Assembly (NCBI GenBank): GCA_000231825.2
Contig: AFXF02001797.1
Coordinates: 62,001-126,000, forward strand
Source: Tetrahymena elliotti 4EA
Taxonomy: Eukaryota; Ciliophora; Oligohymenophorea; Hymenostomatida; Tetrahymenidae
Reading direction: 5' to 3'
Length of the DNA stretch: 64,000 nt
The position numbers were made by a program, and so were the translations under genes. Positions 49,574 through 62,008 of this stretch are shown piece after piece. Positions within the stretch are counted from its first letter, which is position 1. Each line of letters opens with the position of its first letter. Below the pieces are notes generated by a model. The model was given only the letters and a program-made list of their open reading frames with translations, was not told the origin of the DNA and did not search any database.

Positions 49574-51873
49574 TTTGGTATTAATTAAGGTAATTTATAT
49601 TAATAATTAAGCAAATGAAAATGTCGATTTTAAGAATTTCAAAGCTTTTAATGAAGAGCTGAAGGCAGGATAGTAGTAGAAAACAATAAATATGCTTATT
49701 TTTTGTAAGTAGAGAAGATACTGAGGTAATTAGTAGGGGTTGATGTGATAGAAACCACTAATATATAGGTTGCGCTTTATATTGCCTTTGTGTTTAGTTT
49801 GCTTGAATTTTAATGATTTAAATAATTTATATTGAAGATTGATAGCCGATCAATTTGCGGGAATTTATATTATGATTAATTTATTTAAGATTTTGTTCAG
49901 CAATTGTAATATTTTTTATTTGCATAAATATCTTTTAATTATTCACAAATAAAATTAAAGGCTTAGCAGAAATCCTTTTTTATTATTATTTATTAGTATA
50001 ATTAAAAATAAAACACTCCAAACCATTTCCTTATATTAAATTTATTGATCATTTTTAAAAAAGAATCAATCTGTGCCATAAATAAATCAAATTGTAAATT
50101 AAATAGACAAATGATATTTCTTTATTTAACTTTTTAGATACTCCGATTATGCATTTATTCACCAGTCTATTATTTTTTTCAAGTTTTATATTCTTTATCT
50201 CTCAATTTTAAATTAAATTCTACCCATGAATAATCTATTCACTTTAATCATTATTTTTTTATTAAATTTTTTATTCATTTAAAGACATTATTTCTTTCAC
50301 ATCACCTTAAAAAAAAATTTTATTTGGTAAGGCATTTTCATTAAGCTTTTTTTTTTATTGCGCAAAAACAATTATTTAAACAAAATAAATTTTTACAATT
50401 AAAAATTAATTATTTATTTTGCTTTTAAATAAGTTTCGCCTTCAAATTTAAATTCTGACAAATTATCATGTGTCCAAATTAACAAATAAAATTTAGACAA
50501 ACAGAATTACTTTAATAATTATTTTTAATCTTATAAAAAGTAGAATTTTAGATAAGAAGGGCCAAGTTTATTAAAACTACTTTATTTCTGGGCAGATCTG
50601 TGTACTTTCAAGATGATTAAAAAAAGAATGAAAATTATTTTTATTTTTTATGATAAAAAAAAATATAATGAATAATTGTTTCACAAATCTATTTAAGTTA
50701 TTTTAGAAATATTTTATTAAAATTAAGAATTGAATTATTTTAGAATATATTTTAGACAATTTAATTCATTTTAAATTTAAATTAGAATTATTATTAAAAG
50801 AAAGGTGTTTATTCTATGAAATGAGAAGATAATTTATTATTTATTAATAATAAAAATAAAAAATTTAATTAGTTTTCTGCTAGCTGAAATTATTTAATTA
50901 AGATTTCTTAAGTACCATCAATAGTTTTAAATATATCTATTGATAAAACCTCATAAAGATTAATAGGTGCCAATAAAATTAAAGATTAGGAAAAGTTATT
51001 CAGCTTATTTTAATTAAAAGATAAAAATATGCATATAAAAGAATATATTGTTAATAACCGGTTTTTTATCTATTAATTTCTAATTTGTAATTTAGAATGG
51101 CATCTTATTATTGAATTACAAAATAAGTAATTAATCAAAATTATTTCTTTTAGTTCATCAAATCAGCAATACCAATCAAAATATGTATTGAGAGTGAAAA
51201 AACATTTAGGTATTCCTAAAATAAAAAAATCAGTTTTAGAAATATAGATACTTTTATAGTCTTTAAAAAGAAAGTGAGATGACAACTTTTGTTTTTAAAG
51301 AATTACTTCTAAATAATTAAAAGTAAAATGTTAGTAAACATTAGATAATTTTTTTATATTACATTAAAAATAACAACTAAAGTGAAATGATAAAATAATA
51401 AAAGATAGTCTTTTAATTAAAGGAAGACATGATCCTTACATACTTCAATGGTGTAAGGAATAACTAAGTTAAAAAATGATCATTTTAATATTTTTTCTTA
51501 ATAATTTTAATTTTTTTAAAATATCATTCATTTAAATAACAAAAACCTTAAAATTATATTTAATATGTATGTACTTGTACTTGAAATATTTGTATTATTA
51601 GTTTTTACTAATAATAATATACGAAGATATTACAATAATAGGTATTGGAAAATGATGTTAAATATTATGCTATCAGTTTTCTCATAATAATTTGTTTTGA
51701 GAAATTTAATGAAATTAATAATAAATTAACTAGTTTATATTTATAAATAAATAAGTTAATAAATTAAACAAAGAGAAGTAGACTTAATATTTTAACAAAA
51801 CCTAATAAAGGGAAATAAAAACCATTTGATTAGTTACCGTAAGTTAGATTTAGAGAGTAAACAATATAAAAAA
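49574..51873. other. Large divergent intergenic region, no gene seen
   Basis: About 2.3 kb between two gene starts facing away from each other. 49640-49860, upstream of the Cdc20-type start, is less AT-rich and may be 5' UTR. The remainder is very AT-rich with many short A and T runs. I find no frame with protein character and no tRNA on either strand. The presumed promoter of the kinase-like gene at 51874 lies at the right end. Confidence 0.5.
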
Positions 51874-54800
51874 ATGAACAAATTTACATTGAATTTTGAA
51901 GACTTAAGCTTAGAAAGGGAGTTCTTTTGGTGGTCATATAACCGTGACTACTTTATTATTAAAGTTTTTTTAGGGAGTCTAATGTTGCTTGTTTAATTTC
52001 CATCTATAATTATTTCTATTAATAAAGGTGATAATCTAGTAGCTATGGGCTGGGGAGTTTTAATGATTATTTCTTTAGTTGCTCTTGCATCTGTTAAATA
52101 TAAGCCTTTGTCATATAACATGTTTCTCTCATTATTTCATCTGCTTGTCATGTTCGTCAATATTTATTATTTATACATTTTGAACTAAGATATTTCTACA
52201 AAATATGGGCCACATATTCTTTTTGTTTACGCACGTAAATTTAAATACATTTTTACACAATACTTTTGTTGTTAATTGGTTTTTTTTCTCAAAATCTTAT
52301 CGTTTTTGGGTTACTTCCACCAAATCCATAATTCCCTATATAATTATTTTTAATATAAGATAATACTCTAAAATTATAACAATAGGCATATACTTAAGCA
52401 AGAAAAATATACATTTTGATTTTAGTTATTTTGAAATGAAATTAACCAATTTAAAATTATTTATATTTATAGTTGCTCATGGAACAAGTCATAGTACTAT
52501 TGTTATGCTTGGGACTAACTTTTTATTAAACTCATTAACAATGGTTACTTCTTACTTAGTATATGCATTCACTTTTCTAGACTATGGATTTACGACTTTT
52601 CACTTATTCTTAATTTTTATTTCTTTATTTACAATATTTGGGAAGTATATGAGAGACCGCTCCTAAAGAGAGATGTTTTTGATGAGAGAAAGGGAAACTA
52701 AATGGTTAAATATTATGAAAAAAGCTTTACCTTCTAGTATAATCTTAGTATAATATAATGAAAAGTTAGACAAAATCGACCTGGATTTGGTTAATTAAAA
52801 TGCAAAAAACTGCTTTAATTTTAGTAATAACGAAAGTTTCAGTGAGTTTTCGAGGAAGATGCAGCTTGAAAAATACATAAACTTTGATTTAACTCTTTCG
52901 AATAGCAATATTGAGAAATTCATTAATGTAGATTTAGTCAATCAACAAATCAATAACTCTAGCCTTTAATAGTATGTTAGCGCTAAGTTTAGGGAGGTTT
53001 CGAAAGAAAAGAATGTGAATTAAGGCAAGTCACCTGCTCTCATTTAGAACCTAAAATAGATAAAAAGTAAATAAAATAATGATGGTACAGAAAAAGTTGA
53101 TTAATCTAACTCACTTAGCAACTTCTCTAAACAACTTACATAAAATTAACAAAATATTATAAATTAGCCTTCTAATTTTTTTCAGACTAATGACTAGCGT
53201 GAAACGATATTGAAAACACCATAAAAGTTTTCTAATTCTATAAAAAGAAATAATTCTGAGCAGGAAAAATACAGTGCTAAGATGAAATCTCAAAGTTCTA
53301 CTTTTGGGGTTTTAAATAAAAAGAAAAAAAACACAAACAACAACAATTTTGGATTTGATAAAGAAAGCATCATGATTGAAACGTTTATTGGGCTTTATAA
53401 GTAAACAATTTTTTCTTAAGAAAACAATTTTGTTTAAATTAGATAAGATTGAGTGTAATATTAATTAATTTTACAAAATCGCATTTGATGAAATTAATTA
53501 TTTCCTGTTCAACATTTATTTTTAATTAGCTTACTCTTTTAAAAAATTAATTATTTTTTACTTTTTAACAGATCAAATGATGATTAATAACTTAGAAGAT
53601 ATAAGGTCAAAGTTATTCACTACAATGTTGGATAATACTTCTGCTTAATAGTTATAGAAGATGAATCTGATGAGGAAAAAATATCATTTTTAAAAAAGTA
53701 AAATAAAGGTACAGAGTAAATTATTTAGCGGTTTATTGATAACACTGGAAGAAACATGTATAAAATAACTGAATAGCTTAAAAATGATTAACTGAAAGAA
53801 TAGATCTTCAAAAAGAATCCTATATTTTTGAAAACTTTGAAATATGAGTCATCTATCCTTTATAATAATATATATAATATAAGAAGTCACTTCATATGGG
53901 CTAAGTAGAAAGTCAAGACAAAATGTCAATAGTTTCCTATCTAGCTAGTTTTAGATGATATTTATGATACATTTTCTGGAAATCCTAAAATAGTAGAGAA
54001 AAAAATCAAATTTTTTATATGTAAAAATAATTTATCTTAAGAGGATTAAAGCGAATTAAAGTTTATTCATTCAGACTTAAGTTTAATAAAATAGCTTTTC
54101 TATAGTTTGGTGCAAAATTCTTTTGAAAACACAGAAAAGGGTTACATTGTATTAAAATTAACTTAAATTCCTGGTGAAAATGAACTCTCAACTATTGTTA
54201 AAGTAGAGATAACTGATTCTGGTAGAGGATTTGAAAATATGCTTGAATAAGTTAACTAACTTCTTAATATACAAAATCCTTAATTTAGCGAATAATATTA
54301 TGGGTAAATTTTTATTTATTATTTAATTACTGATTAAAATAATTAAATTAATTCACTTTCCTCAATCAAAAAAAATATAAAAGCTAAAAAATATTTGTTA
54401 GCCTTGCCTGGCTTTTAATAAAATTTAAAAATGCTCTAAATTTTATATACGAATTAATAATAGGTCTATATGTTTTGGACTTAAGAATAGCTAGAGAATT
54501 GTTAGAGCTTTAGGACCATATTCAAAGCTTTTTATCTTCACAAGGAATGGAAAAGGTAGTAAAATATGTTTCTATATTTACTAGAATATGAATGTTTTCT
54601 CAGAAAGTAATAATAGAATTTAATTCTAAAATTCATAATTTTAGAAAGATCTAAATCATTTGAAAACTTTATACAAAAACGAATAAAAAATGATTTAAAG
54701 TAAAGAGTAATATGATGAAGAGAGCTCATTTTTGGGATTCGAAAATGTAACTCAAATAAATATAAAAGAGTTGGATGAAGATAGAGATAATTTTAAATAA

Positions 54801-55451
54801 ACCCAAACAAGATAAGTTAATAAAGAAGAATTAGAATAAATAAATATGAGTGATCTTCGGATTGATGAAAATATTAAATCTTTTGGAAACTTAACAAATT
54901 AATCAAAATAATATATTATTCAATCACCCAAAAAAAAGTTCTTGTAAAATATTTCTGGCAATCTAAATCCTTAGGAGTAAGATGATTCTTACTTCCATTT
55001 CAACAATTAATTGCTTTAAAATAACTTAAAAAACTCAAATAATACCAATATCAGCACAAGTAACACCCAAATTAACATAAAAAACCAAAAAGAAATAGAA
55101 GAGAGAAAAAGACATTATTCTTTGCAAGAAGATAATCAAAACAAAGAGAGATCTTTTTCTTATTTCAAAAAATTCAATATGGAATCGAATTTCGGAAGTA
55201 TCCTTTAAGGCGGTGATCAGAGTTTAAATGTATTTAAGCCTTACATACACAATTAAGGTTTAGACACTATTAAATTTCCTAATAAATATTATGAAGAAGC
55301 CAAAACATTCAATATGAATAGCCCAATTGAAATGAAATAATTTGTAAATATTACAAATGAATATCAGTTTCAACCTAGTCAATCCCCGAATTAATTTAGG
55401 GTAACAAAAACTAATGAAAGCGAGAAGATTTTAAACCTAAACTTAAAATGA
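51874..55451 (+). CDS. Multipass protein with PAS-like and histidine-kinase-type ATPase regions, 1031 aa
   Basis: Exons 51874-52234, 52386-53400, 53572-54303 and 54464-55451 join in frame to 1032 codons. The N-terminal 250 residues hold about six membrane helices (IIKVFLGSLMLLVQF, MGWGVLMIISLVALAS, YNMFLSLFHLLVMFVNIYYL, LFIFIVAHGTSHSTIVM and others). A PAS-like stretch (RERETKWLNIMKKALPSSII, LVQY) and a long Asn/Gln-rich linker follow. The GHKL ATPase domain shows its N box (IKQLFYSLVQNSFENTEKG), G1 box (VEITDSGRGF) and G2-like end (GLKNSQRIVRALGP ... NGKGSKICFYIYQ). I cannot find a HisKA H-box or a receiver domain. The last 290 residues are disordered. Probably a ciliate sensor kinase or a degenerate relative. 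Confidence 0.82.
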
Positions 55452-56890
55452 AAATCCAAAATTATTAAATAGCAAACCTAGTTTAGGTGTTAATAAAATC
55501 AACAAATTATCTGAAATTAGTTGAATGTCTTCATAACAAATTAAATTACTAAGGATTCCATTTATAAATATCTAACCAATAAAAAATTTTTTTTTTTATA
55601 AGGTTATGAATTGATCAAGCTTAATAAAATAATATTTAATGAAATTGAACAAAAAATTTTGAATGAAATAAAAAACAAAAGTGAGAGATTGAGTTATTGG
55701 TATTTTTCAGAATTTTGTAAATATTTATTGTTGTATTATAAAGTAAATAACACATCTCTTAAATTAAATGTAATAATAATTGCTTAACTTTTAAAGTAAT
55801 AAATAATTTTTATTTATAAAAGGGAGTTAAAATAAATAGCTTTAAATTAAAAAACAGCTTAATATTATCCAAATAAATAAATTTAATAAATTTTCGTTAA
55901 AGTAGAGTATTCAAAAGTTTTGTGGGAAGAAAGTAAGTTTAAATTATAGGACTTTATGTGACAACCTGAATTTTTTCTTTATCTTTTTCTTTGTATAATT
56001 TTTGTATTTTAATCACTTAATTTTTAGAGCCAGTAGGTATTAAATAGATTTCTAGAATAACCATTTAAAAATTTTAGATTAATAAGGAGAAATAAGTAAA
56101 TTATTGCTTAGATTTATTTCTTTTTGATTTACCAATATTGCTCCATTATTTTGAAAATTGGTAAAAAACTTTCAAAAAGTTTTCAAATACAACAAAGCAT
56201 ATTTAAGTAAAAATATTCATTTAGCTAAGCAGAATGAGGATGACTGAAGCAAAAATAAAAACAAAATTTAAAATAATTTTCAAAACGATTGGTTGTTAAG
56301 GTATTGAAAACATATCTATTACAATGAAATAAAAATTGAAGTGTTAATAAATTTAATAAAATTTAAAGATATTTTTTTACCATATAATTAGAAATTAATT
56401 TGTAAAAGGATATAAAAGAAAATATAAGTAGTAATTAAATTATCAAAATAACAAAGGCATATTGATTGGAAGCTATTTAAGAAAAATAATTAATTCAAGT
56501 TATTGAAAATTTAATATTTCAAATAAGTGTTTAGTAGTCCAATTTTTCTGGCTAACCTAAATATTAATCAAAGGAGAAATTTTAAAATTCGTAAATTAAT
56601 TAATTAGCATGCATACATACATACAATCCAGCATTAAACATTGATAGAATTCCTAAAAACAAAACAAGATAAATTATAAATCTAATCTTCCAATAAATAA
56701 AAAGCAAAAAGTATAAATACAAAAAAAATATTACTAATAAGTTAATAATTAATTAATAAAAGCCTAGATAATTCATTAATTTATTTTATTCAGCTAGAAT
56801 CAATCAATAAATAAATAAATAATTAGTTTTCATTTTTCAAAATAGCATTTTATTATTCATTTATAGCCTACTATTTTCTAAACAAAAACC
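55452..56890. other. Intergenic, AT-rich
   Basis: About 1.4 kb between two plus-strand genes with no supportable gene. A short ATAC run (CATACATACATAC) lies at 56612-56624. Confidence 0.6.
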
Positions 56891-59800
56891 ATGAATTAGA
56901 ATCTTTTGTATCCAAATGGTTCTCCTTCTTCCTACTTTGATAGTATTTCTATTAGCAATAGTAATACCCCTTAGAATCCATAGCCTTCAGCGATTATAGC
57001 TAAAGATTACTCTAGTGGAATTCAGTAATCACCATCTACTTAGAACAGTATAAATATTTACTCGAAAAATCATTTTTATTCTCCCATACTTAAATTTCAA
57101 CAATAGTCTTTCTTAAAGAATCCCAAATAAGAGTTTAAAAAATCTCCATGAAGTATTTTTGTGTTAAATTTTAAAAAGAATAAAAACTTTTTACAACTAA
57201 TAATGCAATTTTTATAGTTTTATATCAGTCATAGACAATAATATACTATTTGATTATGAAGATCTATTTATCCAATATAAATTTTTCAGGAAAAATGCGC
57301 ATGAATATATTCTTTAATAGAAAAAGGTTAATAATATTTTTTATTTTTAAAAGCTTACTCAAGTCTAGATGCTAATAGCGGTAGTAAAAATAGTAAATCA
57401 TATAGCTTAAGTACACTAGGTTTAGGATAAAATGAAGGCAATTATAGAATAACAACTTAATTAGTTGACTCTATCACTCCAGGTAATAATTATGGTGGAT
57501 AATATACAAATCTGTAGTATAATTAGTATTCATCTCCTCCCTCAGCCAACATTAACTAAAAAAATTATTTGAGCAATTAATCTGGGTCAGCTCTAAATTC
57601 AGCTCAAAAAAATAAATTGTTAAATATAGCAAATACCAATGTGGGAGCAAGCTTAAGTACAAATGGAGATAGTCCCCATCCAGAGGCAAATAATAATGCA
57701 AAGTCTTTTGTTCCTATAAATTTAGTTAATTAGAATCCTGAAAATAAAGCTTTAAGTGGAACTAGTACAAGCAATGTTCCTCAATCCACATTAACACAAT
57801 TTATAAAGAATTAAGGATTTTCATTCAGCACAGTTACATCACCTGCTTCAAATTAATAACCCCTTTAGTCTCTTTCCTTTCACCACCAATCTTCCTTTTA
57901 GGGAGTTCCTTCCTCTAGTGCAAGCAATAAAGTTCCAATAAATATAATAGGAAATGAAAGTAAAAGTGACTATTAAAACAGTTACCCAAAAGAGAATAAT
58001 TTAGGAATTCCTACTTCAAATATATATTTGTAACAATAAAATTTAGGATCTCCTTATTCAATAAATATTGTAAATGATAACAATAATAAAACTTAAATTA
58101 ATCTTGGCCACAAAGATTTAGCTACTCAATAGCTTTAGGAAGTTCAAAAAGTTTAGTAATAGCTATCTTCTGTTAACGGAATCAGCAATTATTAATAGTA
58201 TTATGTAGGAGGCAATTATTCTTACTTAGATAAATATAAAGATATGCTTTAAACCCCAAAAAGAGAAATTTATGCTAATGGAATGAGCTAAAGTTTGCTA
58301 GAATAAGGAAATCAATCATAAAATACACTAGGTATAGCTTCAAAGATTACTCTTCACCATCAAAGCTCTGTAGGATAAATTGACGATAAATAGCAGTAGC
58401 AAGATTTAGCCTCTAAAAAAAATAATACTTTGACTGCAGATGAACTTATCAATAAATATTGTCAAGCAAAATAACCAAATCAAATTACTAATTAAACTAA
58501 TAATACCAATAGCGGTTCCTTTGCAGAAATTAAATAAATGTAATAACAGCCATTGTCATTGTCAACTAACAATTTTGTTAGTTCTCATTACCAATCATTA
58601 CCATCTTTAGTGCAAGCTTAGCAATAACAATTAGGAACTCTTCCTTAGGCACCAAATTCTTCATTCTTATAACAATCAAGCGTACCTTAAATATTAATTA
58701 CAAATCCTGCTGAATCACCTATTTCTAAAAGATATGACAATAATATTATTGCACATAATATTTCAACTCCTTTGAGAAAAGAAAGTGCCCCATAAATTGA
58801 AACATACAATAATTAAATTTTGAGTAAAAATTAGAGTGAATAAAATACTATTAATGTTACTTCTCCTCACTCTGGAAGAAACAACCTAAAGTATTAATCA
58901 ATGGATCAGAATTCAATTTAAAAAGCAATTAACAGCCCTTAAAATCAACTTCATTTATAAAGTTTTTCAACAAATATTCAATAAAATTAAGATATTTAAG
59001 GAATAAATAATTACACTGCAATTTCTAATAATTAATAAAGCAATTCAACAACTAAAATGCAATTAGGATAAACTACAGGCTATCTAAATCAAATATTAAG
59101 TCCAAGTAATGGCATTTCTTCTTTTAAATAGTCAATAAGTGAAGATTTGCCTTTCTAAAGTACTTCTCCTCATATTATAAATAAAATAACCCCTATTCAT
59201 AAGCCATTTTAGTTGGGAGTTAACCCCACATAGAATAATAGCTTAAGCAGCGGAGGAATAAATTCAAATAGATAAAGTGAAAATGAACTTATGACAAGCT
59301 TTAATGATTCAATTTTATAAGCCCCATCTGGTGTTTAAAAAATACCTACCCTTCCAATATAAAGTAATGATTTATCTAGTTAATAAAAAATGGCTCCTAA
59401 CTAATAATAATAAGATGATAAAAATAACTAGATTTAGCCTCAAGCTCAGTAAAATTCTAATCAAGCATCTAAGCCAAAAGAAGTTTTCTAACTATATTAG
59501 AATATTATTGGAGCTAATTAAAATCCTTAAAAAATTAATAATAATGCATCTTATCCAAATCCTAGTCAAGGATTTTAATTTTAGAATTAAAAAGAGCCTG
59601 CATAAGAACCCTAATAGCCTTAAAGTGCAAGAGGGGCTGGTTAAATTTAAACCACAAATGCTTACATTCAAAGCCAACCAGGATCTTAAAGTGCATAAAA
59701 GAATTCTAGCTAATAAATAATTTATAAGATATCTCCTCCAGCTCTTCCTCAGCCATAAGTAACACAAACTTCTTAGCCTTAAGTTATCTAAACAACATAA

Positions 59801-61000
59801 TCACCATAACCTTAAACTTAGCTAGGATAAAGTTTTATCAAATCTTCATAAAATTCCACTTAATAACCTTAGTAGCAGCAACATGGTACTTAGATAAAAT
59901 CCCCTTACTCTATAGTTAATACTAACAAATAATAGCTTATATTTAACCCTAAAGCTTAGTAATAAAGTGGATAAAAGTAATTGTTTGAGAGCGGAATTTA
60001 AATATAAATTGGTAATCGCCCAAAAGGAAATTTTACTGTAGTGGATTCTGTAAATCATCCCTATTTAACCTATAAAAATCCTAAACAAGCAAATAACTAC
60101 AAGTAAAAAATTTGGTAAAATATCTTAAATCAACGTAAAAATAAATAAAGCAGTTTTCATTCTCCTGTTAGAGAAAAATAGTTTTATTAGAATAATTTAA
60201 ATGCAAGTGCTGATGATTTTTCTGGTGGAGCTCTACCCTAATTCTCACCTCAGAAAAAGCTTGGATAAGAATTTTTCCCTAATCCACCTTAAAATTCTAA
60301 TACTAAATAATATTACTAATTAGGGTATAATCAATACGGATAGCCAATTAATTCTATTTCTAACAGTAAATTTGGAAAGCTTTAAAATCCTGACCAGTAA
60401 TAATACTAATGCATAACTTATGTAAATGCACAAGGTTAAAAAGTTGAACAAAGAGTTCTCATAAAATAACCAAATTAAAATTCTTACAATTTAAATAATG
60501 CAACATTCCCTAATCCCACATTCGGTTAAGAGTAGAAACAAATATTTTATGAATAAAATTCAAACAATCGTTAAAATGAAGAAAATCCTCCTAAGATTAA
60601 TTTAGAAATTGTGAACAATCACTAAACTCCAAATGAAAATATTTTCTATGGTGATTAAAAAGCAATGACATTTTCTAAAGTATCTGGAAATTCTACTAAT
60701 TCTTAAAATTCTGGATAGAATTCTCCAGCTTTTATAAATAGCTATTCATAAAGATCATATTCTCCATCAGGAAAGAAACTACCACCATCAAGCTAATTTG
60801 CAAATTACCATGACTAACAAGAATTAAAAAAAGTATCTAAAGTAGAAGAAAAGACTAGTACTGATTAAATGACAATCAATAACAACAACAACAACAACGA
60901 TTAAAAAATTAATGGAGCAGTAAAAGAAAATTTGAATAAAGCTATGAGAATGAGCTTTGGTGGAGAGGCTTCTAATGATAGCAAAAGTATTTAAATTTGA
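56891..61000 (+). CDS. Very large Gln/Asn/Ser-rich protein; 5' exons unresolved
   Basis: From about 57354 to TGA 60998-61000 one frame is open for more than 1200 codons, with Gln mostly as TAA/TAG: YSSLDANSGSKNSKSYSLST at the start, many polyglutamine-like patches (QMQQQPLSLS, QAQQQQLGTLPQ), Ser-Pro and Pro-Gln repeats (TSQPQVIQTTQSPQPQTQ), and an end with a run of eight Asn then AMRMSFGGEASNDSKSIQI. No folded domain is evident; it looks disordered, prion-like. Upstream, ATG 56891 begins MNQNLLYPNGSPSSYFDS in the same style but meets an in-frame TGA at 57149-57151. A frame with FDYEDLFIQYKFFRKNAHEY at 57218-57326 could be an intervening exon, yet its phase does not join exon three. So the body is sure, the start is not. 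Confidence 0.7.
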
Positions 61001-62008
61001 AAAAATTGAGAAAGAAGTTATAAATTGAATTAGAATGAATTCCTTGTTATGAAAATGCAATTATCGTGTTAGCTATGAAATTAATTTGATTTCTAGAATT
61101 AAAGAGCTAATACCTAACTCAATCAATATATGATTAGTAATAATCTCACTAAATAAATATAAATAATAATCTTTTATTAAACAAATCAATCCATGTATTT
61201 TAAAATAATCTTATTAACATATTAATAATCCTCTCTATATTTCTTTATATTCTTACAATTATAGTATTCAGATATTTCAATAAATTTTTTAATGTTTTTT
61301 TTATCAATAATAATAAATAACAATTACTTTTCATCATTAAATTAAATTATCCAATCTTCTTTTTTCAAATCAAATTTTTCTATTTATTTTTTATCAAAAA
61401 TACCTAATATTACTAAGGAACTGAATTTTATAATATTTAAGATTAATTAATTTAAAGAAAACAATAATTTATTTTTGAAGATTTATTTACTATTTTAATA
61501 AATTTATTTTTAAAGGATATATCCTTTTTGCAAATTTAGAAAAAAGAAACATCCTCATTTCTTATGTTTAGATTGGTTAACCACTTAATTACTTCATCAA
61601 TATTGTTTGAATTTTTTACTATTGATTTTTGGAATTTCGATGATAAAAAATTGAAATTTAAACAACTTAACCTGTTAAGTGATTTTTAATCAGAATAATT
61701 AAGATAAAAACATTTAATTGAATGAAAAAATAAGAGTAAATATTTTAATATTTTATAATATTTTGGAAATTAATTTTTAGAAAGCTTGCAAGATGAGTAT
61801 ATTTTATAAAAATAAACTTGTTTTGTTTGTATTTAAATGAAATAAAAATACTTAAATTTTCATCAAAATTGATTAATAGCTTATATGTTAAAAAATAGAC
61901 TATCAATTTAACCAACCAAATACTTATCGACTAATAAGGTAATTAATAAATAACCACAAAATATTATAAAAAAAATAGTTAAAGAGTATTTATAAGAAGA
62001 ATATCAAA
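61001..62008. other. Intergenic, AT-rich
   Basis: About 1 kb between two plus-strand genes. A frame ending in YQFNQPNTYRLIRQ at 61900-61950 stays open towards the next gene but has no start and is judged chance. Holds the presumed promoter of the CNB-domain gene. Confidence 0.5.

Noticed and set aside
59304..60058. Overlapping open frames inside the giant Gln/Asn-rich gene, including antisense ones with Leu-rich sequence
   Set aside because: Reverse complement of Gln/Asn/Lys codons gives Leu/Ile-rich frames by composition alone; the sense frame is continuous across them.
61850..62008. Upstream extension of the CNB gene in a third frame
   Set aside because: No start codon, and the ATG at 62009 with a 52-base intron gives a complete, phase-correct beginning.
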